From: Torymus aiolomorphi
Taxonomy: Eukaryota; Arthropoda; Insecta; Hymenoptera; Torymidae
Reading direction: 5' to 3'
DNA: 64,000 nucleotides
Assembly (NCBI GenBank): GCA_036365515.1
Contig: CM070877.1
Coordinates: 84,666,522-84,730,521 of the forward strand
Of the stretch, positions 10,903 to 23,031 are shown one piece after another; position 1 is the first letter of the stretch; every line of letters starts with the position of its first letter. The notes beneath the pieces were generated by a model. It saw nothing but the letters and a program-made list of their open reading frames with translations, made no database searches and was not told where the DNA came from. Both the position numbers and the translations under genes were made by a program.

Positions 10903-10975
10903 AATGTAACGTATATTTTTTTTACAATAAATTCATAATTTTTATAAAAAAACGGCGGCAACTTATTTGTATTTA
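9946..10975 (+). mobile_element. mariner element, 5' truncated
   Basis: The transposase coding region begins immediately at the edge of the inverted-repeat arm, so the 5' TIR is missing. The 3' end, AAAAACGGCGGCAACTTATT near 10950-10970, looks like a mariner TIR. The element is therefore non-mobile and was cut by, or inserted next to, the repeat at 9640-9945. Confidence 0.8.
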
Positions 10976-11374
10976 CAATATTTTAGAACCGAATAAGACA
11001 CGCTGGAGTGTTGACAAAGAACAATAGTTCTATAAGGGCTGTATAAAAATGACACTATTTTAACATTTTTTTCTCAAGTATTAGTTCGGTGGCTTAAATA
11101 TTTCTTTTTCATAATAGTTACTTAACTTCGAAAATATAGTCTAATTTTTATGTGATCTTTTAGTATGTTAGAAAAGTTACTGATGCTACCTTAAATTATT
11201 TTGTAATACTAAACTAATTAAAGATTAAATACTGTACAGAATTGATACGAAATCATTAAGTTACGATTATTAAGGTTATATTTATTATATTAACGTATGC
11301 ATATTAGTTTTAAATTTAGTCCAAAAATAGTACTACGACGATACTAAAACAATACTAAATCAAGTTATGTATAA
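10976..11374. other. AT-rich spacer, no gene seen
   Basis: I recognise no open frame, repeat or motif between the mariner 3' end and the composite element starting near 11375. Confidence 0.5.
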
Positions 11375-11839
11375 CCCAGGCGGAAATGACTTTTGCGTAA
11401 AACTGTTAATAACTGTTATCAAGTATTACATATTTATTGTAAATAATTCATTTTGACTATTATTTATTGTTATTAATAGTGAATATCAATTATTTGAATT
11501 TATTGACACTCTCTAGAATTAATTTTAAGTAACAATTTTACGTTAATAGTATTTGTCGGTAGTTAATTATTAATCGTTATCATAAAATTATCGTTATAAT
11601 CGAAATAAAATTACAAATTATACAACAATATTAATATTTAAGTGTTATTACCCATACAGCATGAAAGAAAACTGAAATAATTACATGAAATAATTCATGA
11701 ATTAATACATTGAAATGATTTAGAAAGAATTTTAAAAGGAAAAAAAATTAATTTTAAATTAATTTTTAAAATAATATATGGAATCCTTACAAAATACTTT
11801 CAAAAATCATCCAAAAAAATAAAAAAAGTGTTACCAAAA

Positions 11840-13885
11840 AATAATTACACGAATTAATTCTGAAAGGACTTTGAAAAGATTTTTTGAAAGAATACATAAA
11901 ATAATTTCGAAATTATTGCAAGTATTCTTTCATGCAATAATTCAGAAATAATTTCAGAAAGATACAAATTAATCATTCACAAAAATAATTCAATATCTAT
12001 TCAAAAATCTTACATGAATTATTTGATGAAATCTTCTGGGAAACTCGTGTGAATTAATACAAGAAATAATTTTGAATTCTTTTGAAAAAGATTTTTAAAA
12101 TAAAATTTTTTAAAACAAAATAGCAAAAAAAATAATTACACGAATTAATTCTGAAAGGACTTTGAAAAGATTTTTTGAAAGAATACATAAAATAATTTCG
12201 AAATTATTGCAAGTATTCTTTCATGCAATAATTCAGAAATAATTTTAGAAAGATACAAATTAATCATTCACAAAAATAATTCAGTATCTATTCAAAAATC
12301 TTACATGAATTATTTCATGAAATCTTCTGGCAAACTCGTGTGAATTAATACAAGAAATAATTTTGAATTCTTTTGAAAAAGATTTTTAAAATAAAATTTT
12401 TTAAAACAAAATAGCAAAAAAAATAATTACACTAATTAATACTGAAAGGACTTTGAAAAGATTTTTTGAAAGAATACATAAAATAATTTCGAAATTATTG
12501 CACGTATTCTTTCATGCAATAATTCAGAAATAATTTCAGAAAGATACAAATTAATCATTCACAAAAATAATCCAATATCTATTCAAAAATCTTACATGAA
12601 TTATTTCATGAAATCTTCTGGGAAACTCGTGTGAATTAATACAAGAAATAATTTTGAATTCTTTTGAAAAAGATTTTTAGAATAAAATTTTTTAAAACAA
12701 AATAGAAAAAAAAATAATTACACGAATTAATTCTGAAAGGACTTCGAAAAGATTTTTTGAAAGAATACATAAAATAATTTCGAAATTATTGCAAGTATTC
12801 TTTCATGCAATAATTCAGAAATAATTTCAGAAAGATACAAATTAATCATTCACAAAAATAATTCAATATCTATTCAAAAATCTTACATGAATTATTTCAT
12901 GAAATCTTCTGGGAAACTCGTGTGAATTAATACAAGAAATAATTTTGAATTCTTTTGAAAAAGATTTTTAGAATAAAATTTTTTAAAACAAAATAGCAAA
13001 AAAAATAATTACACGAATTAATTCTGAAAGGACTTTGAAAAGATTTTTTGAAAGAATACATAAAATAATTTCGAAATTATTGCAAGTATTCTTTCATGCA
13101 ATAATTCAGAAATAATTTTAGAAAGACACAAATTAATCATTCACAAACATAATTCAGTATCTATTCAAAAATCTTACATGAATTATTTGATGAAATCTTC
13201 TGGGAAACTCGTGTGAATTAATACAAGAAATAATTTTGAATTGTTTTGAAAAAGATTTTTAGAATAAAATTTTTTAAAACAAAATAGCAAAAAAATAATT
13301 ACACGAATTAATTCTGAAAGGACTTTCAAAAGATTTTTAGAATAAAATTTTTTAAAACAAAATAGCAAAAAAAATAATTACACGAATTAATTCTGAAAGG
13401 ACTTTGAAAAGATTTTTTGAAAGAATACATAAAATAATTTCGAAATTATTGCAAGTATTCTTTCATGCAATAATTCAGAAATAATTTCAGAAAGATACAA
13501 ATTAATCATTCACAAAAATAATTCAATATCTATTCAAAAATCTTACATGAATTATTTGATGAAATCTTCTGGGAAACTCGTGTGAATTAATACAAGAAAT
13601 AATTTTGAATTCTTTTGAAAAAGATTTTTAAAATAAAATTTTTTAAAACAAAATAGCAAAAAAAATAATTACACGAATTAATTCTGAAAGGACTTTGAAA
13701 AGATTTTTTGAAAGAATACATAAAATAATTTCGAAATTATTGCAAGTATTCTTTCATGCAATAATTCAGAAATCATTTCAGAAAGATACAAATTAATCAT
13801 TCACAAAAATAATTCAATATCTATTCAAAAATCTTACATGAATTATTTCATGAAATCTTCCGGGAAACTCGTGTGACTTAATAGA
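11840..13885. repeat. 291-bp satellite, about 7 full units plus one short unit
   Basis: The marker GAATTAATTCTGAAAGGACT occurs at 11851, 12142, (variant) 12433, 12724, 13015, 13305, 13384 and 13675. Spacing is 291 bp except for one 290 and one 79, so one unit has lost about 212 bp. Units are nearly identical, which points to recent homogenisation. The sequence is AT-rich and rich in short AATTATTTC and GAAATAATT inverted motifs. A degenerate flanking copy continues to about 14225. Confidence 0.95.
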
Positions 13886-14225
13886 TTTTTTAAAGAAAAC
13901 ATAACAATTCAGCAATCATGTCAAGAATTATATCACGAAATAATTCAGAAATAATTTCAGAATGATAAAAATTAATCATTCACAAAGATAATTCAATATC
14001 TATTGAAAATAATTTCATGAATTATTTCATGAAATGTTGCGGAAACTCACGTGAATTAATACAAGAAATAATTTAGAATTCGTTTGAAAAAGATTGTTAC
14101 AATAAAATTTTTTAAAACACAATAGCAAAAAAGATATTTACACGAATTCTTCCTGAAAGAACCTTGAAAAGATTTTTTGAAAGAAAACATAAAATAATTC
14201 AGAAATTATTGCAAGTATTCAACAC

Positions 14226-15370
14226 GAAAAGGGCAGCGTCCGTATATAAGAGGCATCGTATAATGTATTTATTTTGTTTTTAATTCGAATTTGTTTCAAT
14301 CAAATAAGTCCTAATTAATACAATATTTAATAAACAAAACTTACTAAATAAGTATATACTAATTAAACAAAGTTAATATTAAAAAATAAAGAAATATTAG
14401 AAATAAATATTCTAATTTATTTTGTCAGTCATTTTGCACTATATAATGAAAAAAATGAAATGATTGGATAATGATCGGATTTAGTCGTCCATTGTTTTCT
14501 ACATTCGTATGATCCTATTAAAGAACGTATTAAAATGTGTGGGGGTATATAATTTTTCGTTTTTGTGAACTAAGATAGATTGAAACATTTACTAATTGCG
14601 AAAAATATTAATTTGAAAAGTTAATGTAAGAATATAAAAACTTAAAATAAAAGGAAAAAAAACATTTAAAGATGAATAATATAGGTACTTAAAATAAGCA
14701 ATATTTTTTATTATTATTCATAATAGTATTCTTTCAGTATGACAATGTTTAGAAGTCCCCTCAAAATCGACAGAAATATTATTTATACGTCTGCCAAGAG
14801 TAAAGAGCCTTTGACTCTAAAAGTTGATTCTAAATTGAAAACACTACAAATAATAATAACGTCGGTAAGGTAGAGCTCATTCTATTCATCTCTGCATTAT
14901 ATGCAATTATCATTTTTTTATTTTTATCGAATTTCGGGAAAAGAGCTCTTTATTGCCCTTCGTAATGACAAAAATACACTATGTGTAAATTTTCAAGTTA
15001 TTGCTCGTTATAGATTTTACAGGAAACGGGTTGAAAAATCTTCTACCAGTTTTTTATGAAAAATAATGAACAGAATTTCTGAAAAATTTATAGGTGTATT
15101 ATTTATGCAATTACGGAGTGCAGTGAAGAGCTTCATTCATCAAAAGTTGAATCTAAGATCAAAAAAATGTAAAAACTCATAACGTCGGTAAGGAAGAGCT
15201 CCTTTATACACACACATTTCACATCGACTTAATACAATATTTAATAAACTAAAAGTATTAAATAACTATGAATTAATTGATCAAAGTTAATATTAAAAAA
15301 TAAAGTAATATTAAGAATAAATTTTCTAATGTATCGTATCACTCATATTGCAGTATATAATGAAAAAAAT
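14226..15370. other. AT-rich region, no gene seen
   Basis: Two partly similar segments, near 14280-14470 and 15225-15370, share AATATTTAATAAAC and ATATAATGAAAAAAATGAAATGAT. They look like an imperfect direct repeat flanking 14480-15220. No coding region was found. Confidence 0.5.
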
Positions 15371-15376
15371 GAAATG

Positions 15377-15446
15377 ATCTAACAAGCGAGCGATAGCGTA
15401 ATGGATAGCGTATTTGCGTAGTACCCAAGCGACCCGGGTTCGAATC
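15377..15446 (+). other. tRNA-like sequence (SINE head or tRNA pseudogene)
   Basis: The segment has an A-box-like TAGCGTAATGGATAGCG and a near-perfect B-box GGTTCGAATCT about 40 bp later, the spacing of an RNA polymerase III promoter inside a tRNA. The D-arm is recognisable. The T-stem pairs only in its inner three positions, and the anticodon stem pairs poorly, so it is not a functional tRNA. It sits in the AT-rich composite element, which suggests a tRNA-derived SINE. The body of the SINE is not obvious. Confidence 0.55.
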
Positions 15447-15659
15447 TCCATCATGTAAAAAATTTTTCTGCGTTTTTTCTGCGATAAAATAGTGTAAAAT
15501 TATTAACAATGTAAATATATGTAAAAATAGTTAGAATATTATTTAAATAATATTCTAAATTATAAAAATGTACCTTCAAATACGGGATTATATATACCCT
15601 TCGAAATTTATTGTTAGTAATATTTACTAAATATTTTCTAATTAATTCACAATATTTAT

Positions 15660-15997
15660 TCCTGAATCCTTCCAAAAATCTTTCATTGAAAGGATTCTGC
15701 AATAATACATGATTTTATAACCTTCGAAATTTTTTGTTAGTAATATTTCCATTATATTTTCGAATTAATTCACAAAATTAATTCCTGAATCCTTTCAGAC
15801 ATCCTTCATTGGAAGGATTCTGTAATAATACGGGATTTATCCTCTTCAAATTTCTTGTTAGTAATATTTCCATAATATTTTCTAATTAATTCACAATATT
15901 AATTCCTGAATCCTTTCATACATCTTTCATTGAAAGGATTCAGGAATTAATTTTGTGAATTAATTCGAAAATATTATGGAAATATTACTAAAAAGAA
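15660..15997. repeat. tandem and inverted AT-rich segments
   Basis: The phrase AATTCACAA(T/A)ATTAATTCCTGAATCC recurs about every 115 bp (near 15650, 15770 and 15890). The third occurrence is followed by its reverse complement (15935-15990), creating a local hairpin. Confidence 0.7.
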
Positions 15998-16253
15998 ATT
16001 TCAGTGAAAGGATTCTGTAATGATGCTATGTCCGGGGTATTTTCCTTTCAGAATTATTTCAGGAAATAATTTTGAAATATCTTTTAGTAACCTTTTGGTA
16101 ATAATCCATGAATCCTTTCAGAAATCTTCTATTGAATAAATTTTGCAATGATATTATAAATTATTTTTGAATTATTCCATTGAATTAATTCTGAAAGGAA
16201 AATACCCCGGACATAGCATTATTACAGAATCCTTTCACTGAATGATTTCTGAA
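15998..16253. repeat. foldback with about 60-bp arms
   Basis: The left arm at about 15998-16060 contains GCTATGTCCGGGGTATTTTC. The right arm at about 16190-16253 contains GAAAATACCCCGGACATAGC. The loop is about 130 bp. The arms are much more GC-rich than the satellite around them. Confidence 0.85.
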
Positions 16254-16432
16254 AGAATAAAATTATTTCATGCATTCTTTCAGAATCCTTTCAGAATTAA
16301 TACATGCTGTGTGGGTAGCGTCCCAAATCATGCATTCATAAACTGCAATTATAATAGCAATTAATTGAAAATAAAGATTATATTTAGTTATTAACAATTG
16401 TGTTCATAATTTATTTCCGCCTGAGAATATTT

Positions 16433-17560
16433 AGAGATAATACACTTTTACAGATTTGTCTTATAGCTTTTAAAATAAACATTAGTAACATTAAAAATAA
16501 TTACTTTATTGAGCGCTTTTACTTTATGCAAAGATACTGCTTGTTTTATTATCAATAAACTAACATTCTACGAATAACGATGACCAACACAATATTCTGC
16601 AAATTCTATTTTCTATAATTTTGTATATCGAATATTTTATCCGTTTCTATTTCTTCTATTCTATCCGTTTCTATTTTCACGATCATCAAAAGTAAAATTT
16701 AATGACACTATTCTCATACAATAAATTTGATAGTAAATTACATTCAATTTAATTAGAGATATTTAGTTGACATTGTTAACAGAATCGTGCTACACAATCT
16801 TAAAATGGCATCCATAAAATATCCTAATATTCATACCAATTATGGTACCAATAAGTTAACTTATTAAAGATTGAATGTTTATAGATATCTTACTACTATC
16901 AGATATAAATTATGAATAAACTATCTTTATTATGATACCAATAAGTCAACTTATTAAATGCAGACTGTTTATAGATATCTTATTGCTATCAGATATAAGT
17001 TATGAATAAGCTATGTTCATCACGATACCAATAAGTAAATTTATTAAAGACTGCCTGTTTATAGATATTTTATTAGTTATTATAATCAGGTTAAAAATTA
17101 GATATCTTTTAAAGACATCGTAAGATAATATATTATAGACAGCAGTATAAAATGAAAGATTGATATCCATATTACGGTGTCGGAAAGTTAACTCATTACA
17201 GAAATCTGCAATAGGACATAAAAACGATATCTATAATTTATGATACGGTATGGCGGAAATACGAAATTCAAAGGTAATAAAAGTTTAATTGAAATAGTTG
17301 CTCTTGATAAAAATTTAGATAACAAAAATGTTCAAAACCAATTTATTTATTCAATAAATGAACTGTAATGGCTAAATATAGTTTGATATGCAGATTCTTA
17401 TGTCACTCAGAGTGTATAACTATGTAAAAAATTGTCGCCGTTTATTAGGTTATAATAAATTAAGTTTTACTGAATTCAATTGAAATTATTTTACGTATGT
17501 TTTCCTTACATGTCTAAGAGAAAGAATCGTATGCTATTGGATACTTTAGATGTTTTACCC
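16433..17560. other. AT-rich region, no gene seen; holds a 90-bp tandem repeat
   Basis: No coding region is supported. A short tandem array occupies 16846-17085 and is listed separately. The rest is simple AT-rich DNA up to the right TIR. Confidence 0.55.
16846..17085. repeat. 90-bp tandem repeat, about 2.7 units
   Basis: TACCAATAAGT begins units at 16846, 16936 and 17026, exactly 90 bp apart. Each unit also carries GTTTATAGATAT and TCAGATATAA. Divergence is modest. Confidence 0.85.
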
Positions 17561-18143
17561 GCACGCCCGCACGCACGCACGCACACACACACACACATAT
17601 ATACACGTGCCTAAACATGCATATTTTCAAAAAACTGACAGAAAAAAAAATCCAAAAATAAAAAAAAAATTTTTTTCTAGTGACGCAACATTTTTCCGAT
17701 GAATTTTCATCCGCTGAACACGAATATTTCGGCTCCATCAACCCAAAATCTCCAACAATCAAAATATTTCAGAAAAAATCGATATATATATATATATATA
17801 TAGTCAAATATCGCATTTTTGTTGCTTTGATGAAAAATCCTTTAATTTCGGGTTGATGGGACAGAAATATTCGTGTTCAGCGGATGAAAATACATCAAGA
17901 AAATATCATATCACTAAAAAATTTTTTTTTTTAATTCTGGATCGTTTATTCTGTTTTTTTTTCGAAAATATGCATGTTTAGGCAAGTTTTTTGAGGTTAT
18001 GATATCAAAATTCCAAATCGGGTATAGTTTTCGCATATTCTGCAAATCGTCACCTTTATTTAAAAAAAAAAGTAGTTTAAGATATCTTTAGCCGATCTCG
18101 AGATATATGATTTTGTCACAAAAAAAGATTTGTTCCCACTGTG
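17561..18143 (-). repeat. right terminal inverted repeat of the Transib-like element
   Basis: This is the reverse complement of 146-846. It has a GC/AC microsatellite at its inner edge (17561-17602), a palindromic part around a 24-bp TA tract near 17785, and an outer part ending CCCACTGTG at 18143. The outer 150 bp match the left TIR at roughly nine bases in ten by eye. Confidence 0.7.
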
Positions 18144-18148
18144 CGGCG

Positions 18149-19110
18149 TCGTGATTCTGGAGTATATGCTAACCTTTCTGGTAGCGAGTTAAAATCAGAG
18201 AGAGTGACCGCTTCAACTCTCTCCAGCTCATCACCTCGCTTTCCTCCTCTCCCGAGGGCGAGCTCCCTTCCTAATTGGCACGTCCCTTTCCCTTAGGCTC
18301 ATGACCGATAATCGTGAATCTTGAAAACTTAGAGCGGTCATAGGTCACTGCAGGGGGCATGCGCAATTACTCGCGTCGTTTGGCTATCCTTTTCATCTGC
18401 TATCGGCTGCGCGAACGCCGAACTTGAATTAGTGATGGTGTCAATCGTCCTTTCCCCCTTGCTGATGTCATACCAGCGTTCATTGTGCCCTCTCGTCGTC
18501 ACGCGTGGGCGCAAGGCGCTTACCCTACGCAACGGTCCTTTACGCGGTCGCGTCACGCATCATACTCTCTATTTAGCGCGCTCAATTTCCCCCGCGCACG
18601 GCCCTTCTCGTGCACTCTCGTACTCCGCGACATATAGCGCGCACGCCGCTGGCTATTACCGGCGCAGCGAGCTACCGCTCTCCACTACTCGCTACCCACA
18701 GCCTTTCGCGCCGCGCGGTCTCTCCCACCTGCCACGCTCTCTCCCACTGCTCTATCCTACTCCGGCGGTGCTCATGGGCAAATAGAGTGCAGGTATGAGG
18801 CATGCCAGCGCGGTAGCAGCCGTCGCTCTCTTCCCTCTCACTGCGCGCGCTCGCGTCTCTCGTCTCGCAGTCCCCTCTCTTCGTCGCGCGTGCTCTTGCA
18901 GCCGTTCCCTTGTGTGCGGCCGTCCCCTAGTGCACGCGGTCGCTCTCTCGCTCTCTTCTACCACCCTCCCTCGATCCGCTCGACGCCCCCCCCCCCCCCA
19001 GATAGTACAAGTGCGAGTGTGCGTGTGCGCGTGCGCGCGGAGCGGCGCGCTGGCTTCCTCGGCGCCGACGTCAATAACATGGCTTCGGCGCACATGTCTA
19101 TGGTCGGAGG
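18149..19110. promoter_or_regulatory. GC- and CT-rich island, possible host promoter or 5' UTR
   Basis: GC and CpG density rise sharply just outside the Transib-like element. The stretch has many CTCTC/CGCTC motifs, an NRF1-like GCATGCGCA at 18358, and a 14-base C run near 18988. Frames through it (for example 18432-18785 and 18795-19226) have the skewed composition of non-coding GC-rich DNA and no motif. In insects, such islands often mark promoters and first exons. No splice-linked coding exon was identified. Confidence 0.4.
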
Positions 19111-19830
19111 CTGAAGTAGCCGACGCTACCTGTGACTATGTCACAATTTTTTTTGTATTATGTCCTACCCTGTCACAATTTAAGCAAGACTTTATATTTA
19201 TGTCATCCTATGCCTTGCAGCACTGATGCCCGATGTATAGTTTGTTTTCGTTTTCTCTATTAAATTTGTAGGTATCAGCTGGGACTTCTATTATTGCATT
19301 TATTGGCTTATTTCTATTGTTTTCATATTTGTGTATACTGAAGAAAACATGTCAGAGTTTTCGAAATTTTGTTGGTTTATATCAACTTCTAATTTCGTCA
19401 AGACACATATCTGTTTCAATACATATTATTTTTAGCCTAGGGTGCTGGAAAGTTTCCTGTGATATTGTGTAGTCTTCTCCCATTTTTTCAGTTAATTTTT
19501 GTTCCATTGCTTCCTCATCAAATTTGTTTATACATCTTATTTGAATACTACCATCTTTCCTTTCTTTCATTTCTTTAATTGGCAATATTATCTGGTTTTG
19601 GATATTATTTTCTTAATGCACTAGTTAACTTTGTTTTGGAGATTTGATTTTTGGCAGTAATAACTCGGTTTGACACCTTTTCTTTATATAATTGGTTACC
19701 TGTTTTAACTGTATCAGCAAAGCGATTAAGCAAGTCATAGTACTCCATATTCTCGATGACCAACAAAATATTCATGTCAATATACTTTTTTAATTTCGTA
19801 ATATAACTTATTTTCAAAAAATTACGTTTT
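19110..19830 (-). pseudogene. non-LTR retrotransposon ORF1 fragment
   Basis: Two minus-strand frames (19605-19817, then 19382-19585) give a coiled N-terminal part and an RRM-like segment: PIKEMKERKDGSIQIRC, then QHPRLKIICIETD. Further on, the same strand reads CLNCDRVGHNTKK, a zinc knuckle lacking its last cysteine, after an in-frame stop. This order (coil, RRM-like, knuckle) fits ORF1 of Jockey/CR1-type elements. No endonuclease or RT follows. Confidence 0.6.
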
Positions 19831-20640
19831 CATTAATAACTTGTGACTAAATATAGCTATCAGCATTTGTCTTTCAAATTGTAGAAAATTTTATCCTGCA
19901 TACAGATAATTCACAATATATATATACAATACATATATACAATATGTACAATATATACAATATTAGTTCTAAATATTAAAAAATCCAAAATTAAAATTTG
20001 TAAAATTGAAAAATGGCTATAAAAAAAATCGTCAAAAATAGACTATTGACTCAACTGTGTAATACCCCATTCACCCACCCACCCACCCACACACACAAAT
20101 GCACGCACGCACGCACGAACACACATCCATACGGACAATTTCTAAAAATTGTGTATTTCAATTCAAAATGTGGTAAACAACATTCCTAACACATTTTCTT
20201 CAAATTATTTTTTTTACTATCACAAAGCTTCCTCTAGGAGGAATCAATTTCTTAAAATCGACAAGTATAGACATATATCGCCTTAAAACATCTTTTTGAA
20301 CATTTTTGTCTCAAAATTCATTAAATTAAAAAAACTGTCTTTCACAATTAAAAAGCGTCCTCTATGAGGAAGCAAAAAAATTTCTATTTATATTTTTTGT
20401 TCTTTTTGGCCGCTTTTCTGCCACTACCAGTATCTGGCAGCTCAAGCGCCGTAACTAGCCTCAGAATCAACGGGTGCTGGGAAAGTATAAGGCTAACTAT
20501 AATGAGAATTCTGGTACTTTGATCGATACTACATGATTTAACGAGAGATACATGCAAAAAGCTGAGAATGGTTTGAGTATGAGAAGTATGAGCCAGTATC
20601 AAGCCAGTACTGGGTCAATACTAGTTTAAGTATTCGTAAG
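19831..20640. other. AT-rich region with microsatellites, no gene seen
   Basis: It contains TATACAATA repeats (19917-19965) and a CACC/CACG tract (20071-20123). A frame at 20384-20602 (minus) has no recognisable features. Confidence 0.55.
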
Positions 20641-22298
20641 GAAGTATAAAGTATAAAAAGTATAAAATATAATCGATGAAAAATATGAATAATTGATCAA
20701 AACAGTTTTGAAGTGGGGACCGTATTTTATCGATTGCAATGTAATTGTATAAATGGCCCCGATTTCGAAAGTGCTTTAATCGATTATTCATAATTTTTAT
20801 CGATTATAATGTAATTTTAGTGCACTTTTTTATAGATTATTTTATACTTTTTAGCGGATTTTTCGAAGTCGGTTCGTTTCTTCCAAAAATTTTGTTATTA
20901 TTAGTTTCATTTAAAACCGTAAATATTAGGAGCGGATATTTTATTTAACGGTTAAATTCCTGGGCTGCTATTTTTTTGAAAAATTCATAATCGATGACAG
21001 CAAATTAAAAAAAAACCTGAGTAGGAAGCAATTTAAAAGAACAACCAAATTTCAAATAATTTGAAACACTCATTCACATACGATTTCTAGTTTCTTTATG
21101 GAACTTATGACTCAAATCATAGCATACTTTAATTGATATATTTAAATATGCCGATGTTAATTTCATGTTTATTTATTGTACAGCTCACGCAAAGATTCCT
21201 AATGTCATCAAAAAAATCTTAACATTTTTTTTCAAATTATAGCCTGATCAGCTAATCTATTCGCTTAAAATAGGTAAGACTGAGGCGAGATTTTAATCTG
21301 AATATTCGGTGTCAAATTTCAAGATTGGCTTTATTTACATTTGCCACGTTTCATTCATATTAATCAATTTTATAACTAAAAATTATTATGTAAGAATTAA
21401 ACTCTGATTAACTGATTATCCAATAGGATGGTTAGAAATAGAGGTAACAATGCTTTAGCCCACCACTTCGATATTAATCGCGGTCTTTCTTATAAAAATG
21501 GATTTAGATCAGCTCAAAGATAAATTAATGAGAACTAAATAACGCTTATAAAAATTAATTAAGACACAATTGTTCCCAAAGCAAATTTTACGCTGAAAAC
21601 ATTATTTGTTTACTAAGGGAATCTATACAATTTCAATGAGGTACTTCATCATTTTCATACGACATTAAGTTATGTTCAAGAATTATTGATGACGTCAATA
21701 AGTTAATTATTTTGACCAATGTTCAAGAACTAAGTTGCATAAAAAGTTTTATTCGAGTAATTTAAAATAAGAGCTTAAATATTTAGAATAACAAAACATG
21801 CAGAATATTAGGAAATAAATAATAAATACGAACAAAATTTATTTCGAGCAATTAAAAGAAATAAACAAATAATTATTTATTTGATATAATATTTAGTGAT
21901 GTATTTCATAATTTTAAAGATGTTTTAACTGTTCGTGATAATTTTAACTCTAGTAAAGTATTTTTACCGCATCTGAATATAGAATTAGGTCAGTCCAGCG
22001 GCATAAGTAATCAAATAAACCGGTGCAAATAATTAATTTACGTTGTGTTTAAAAATGATAAAAATGTTGAGACACCAAACACAATTTACTTCAAATTATC
22101 TCTATTAACATTGTAAATAATTGAATATACATATACGTATTTGATCATTACCGTAGTCCTGAATATACCAATTTCTTATACTAAACGTTGAATATGAAAG
22201 TACTAATGTGCATTATATATTTTATTTTAATATCGGTAAAGAACTGAAAATTATTTTGAAACTCATACAAACACACGAAATAAGTATTTTATTAGTAT
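20641..22298. other. AT-rich region, no gene seen
   Basis: Several ATCGAT-containing phrases recur at 20665-20830 (TATCGATTGCAATGTAATTG and TATCGATTATAATGTAATTT), suggesting a degenerate short repeat. Nothing else is supportable up to the LTR end at 22299. Confidence 0.55.
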
Positions 22299-23020
22299 TG
22301 TGAAGTCCTGAACACTGAGGAATTTACTCTTATATTTTGATTGATAATTAATAGTTAAATTACATTACCTTTTCCCCTTGGCGTAGGTTCTCGAAATGAA
22401 TCAATCATACTTTTGGAATTAATTAGGATTTATTTATTGGTATAAGATTTCTTCTATAAATTGACCTGGCTAGTAATTGCCTTTACAATAACTCTATTTG
22501 ATTTACTCGATTAATTTGTACAGAATATATGCGTTGATTGCGCGAGCAATTATTACAGATAAGTTATTGATTTTATTGATATACGAAATTCTAGTAATCT
22601 GATACGGCTCATATTGGCCTATATAAAATATTTGCTACTCATTTTGTCGGCCGGAGTGGTACGATGCTCGCGATCTTTTCACGAATAACTGACTTGTGTG
22701 GCGTATGTCGCCGTATTTAGTACATGGTTAAATTGGGTTAAAGGTGATCTTGATGCTGAGTCAAGATCATCTTATTTAACAAGTTTAATAAACAATTTTA
22801 CGTAAAGTCGTTCGATTTGGAATTTGAAAAGTGCTGTGCGTACAAAAAAACTTCGACGAGCGTTTGCTTTCGCGAAGTCGGTGGCTTGCTACGTCATGCT
22901 GTTGCGTTGTCGAAATGCTGCATCATTTAAATTCGCAATCACATACTTTAGTGGGTCAAGAAATTACTGATGAGAATATGAATATCAAATGTAATTTAAG
23001 GATACGTCACGGATCTAATA
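22299..23020 (-). mobile_element. Gypsy 3' LTR (minus strand)
   Basis: Read on the minus strand, it matches the LTR at 37161-37798: a start like TATTAGATCCGTGACG against TGTTACGTCTGTGACG, a middle with GGCGACATACGCCACACAAG, and an end at GGACTTCACA. A purine-rich tract, AAGGGGGGAGG on the minus strand (23021-23031), directly precedes the LTR start. It is the polypurine tract that primes plus-strand synthesis and marks this as a 3' LTR. Length is 722 bp against about 640 bp for its relatives. The rest of this copy probably continues at 28740-30287, split by the CR1-like element. Confidence 0.8.
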
Positions 23021-23031
23021 CCTCCCCCCTT

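Larger units (their letters stand above)
11375..16432. mobile_element. AT-rich composite element with nested inverted ends
   Basis: The outer ends are CCCAGGCGGAAAT (about 11374) and TTATTTCCGCCTGAG (about 16432). A second inverted pair lies inside them: TTACCCATACAGCATG (about 11648) against CATGCTGTGTGGGTAG (about 16315). This suggests one element nested in another, or one element with double termini. The same outer end occurs on the small MITE at 57201-57617. The interior has a 291-bp satellite, foldbacks and a tRNA-like sequence, but no transposase. It is probably a non-autonomous DNA transposon that hosts satellite expansion. Confidence 0.55.

Noticed and set aside
13183..13368. Minus-strand frame in the satellite
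   Set aside because: It arises from the 291-bp repeat and its truncated unit.
18432..19226. Overlapping Arg/Ser/Pro-rich frames
   Set aside because: GC-rich sequence opens several frames at once; no motif and no splice-linked exons.
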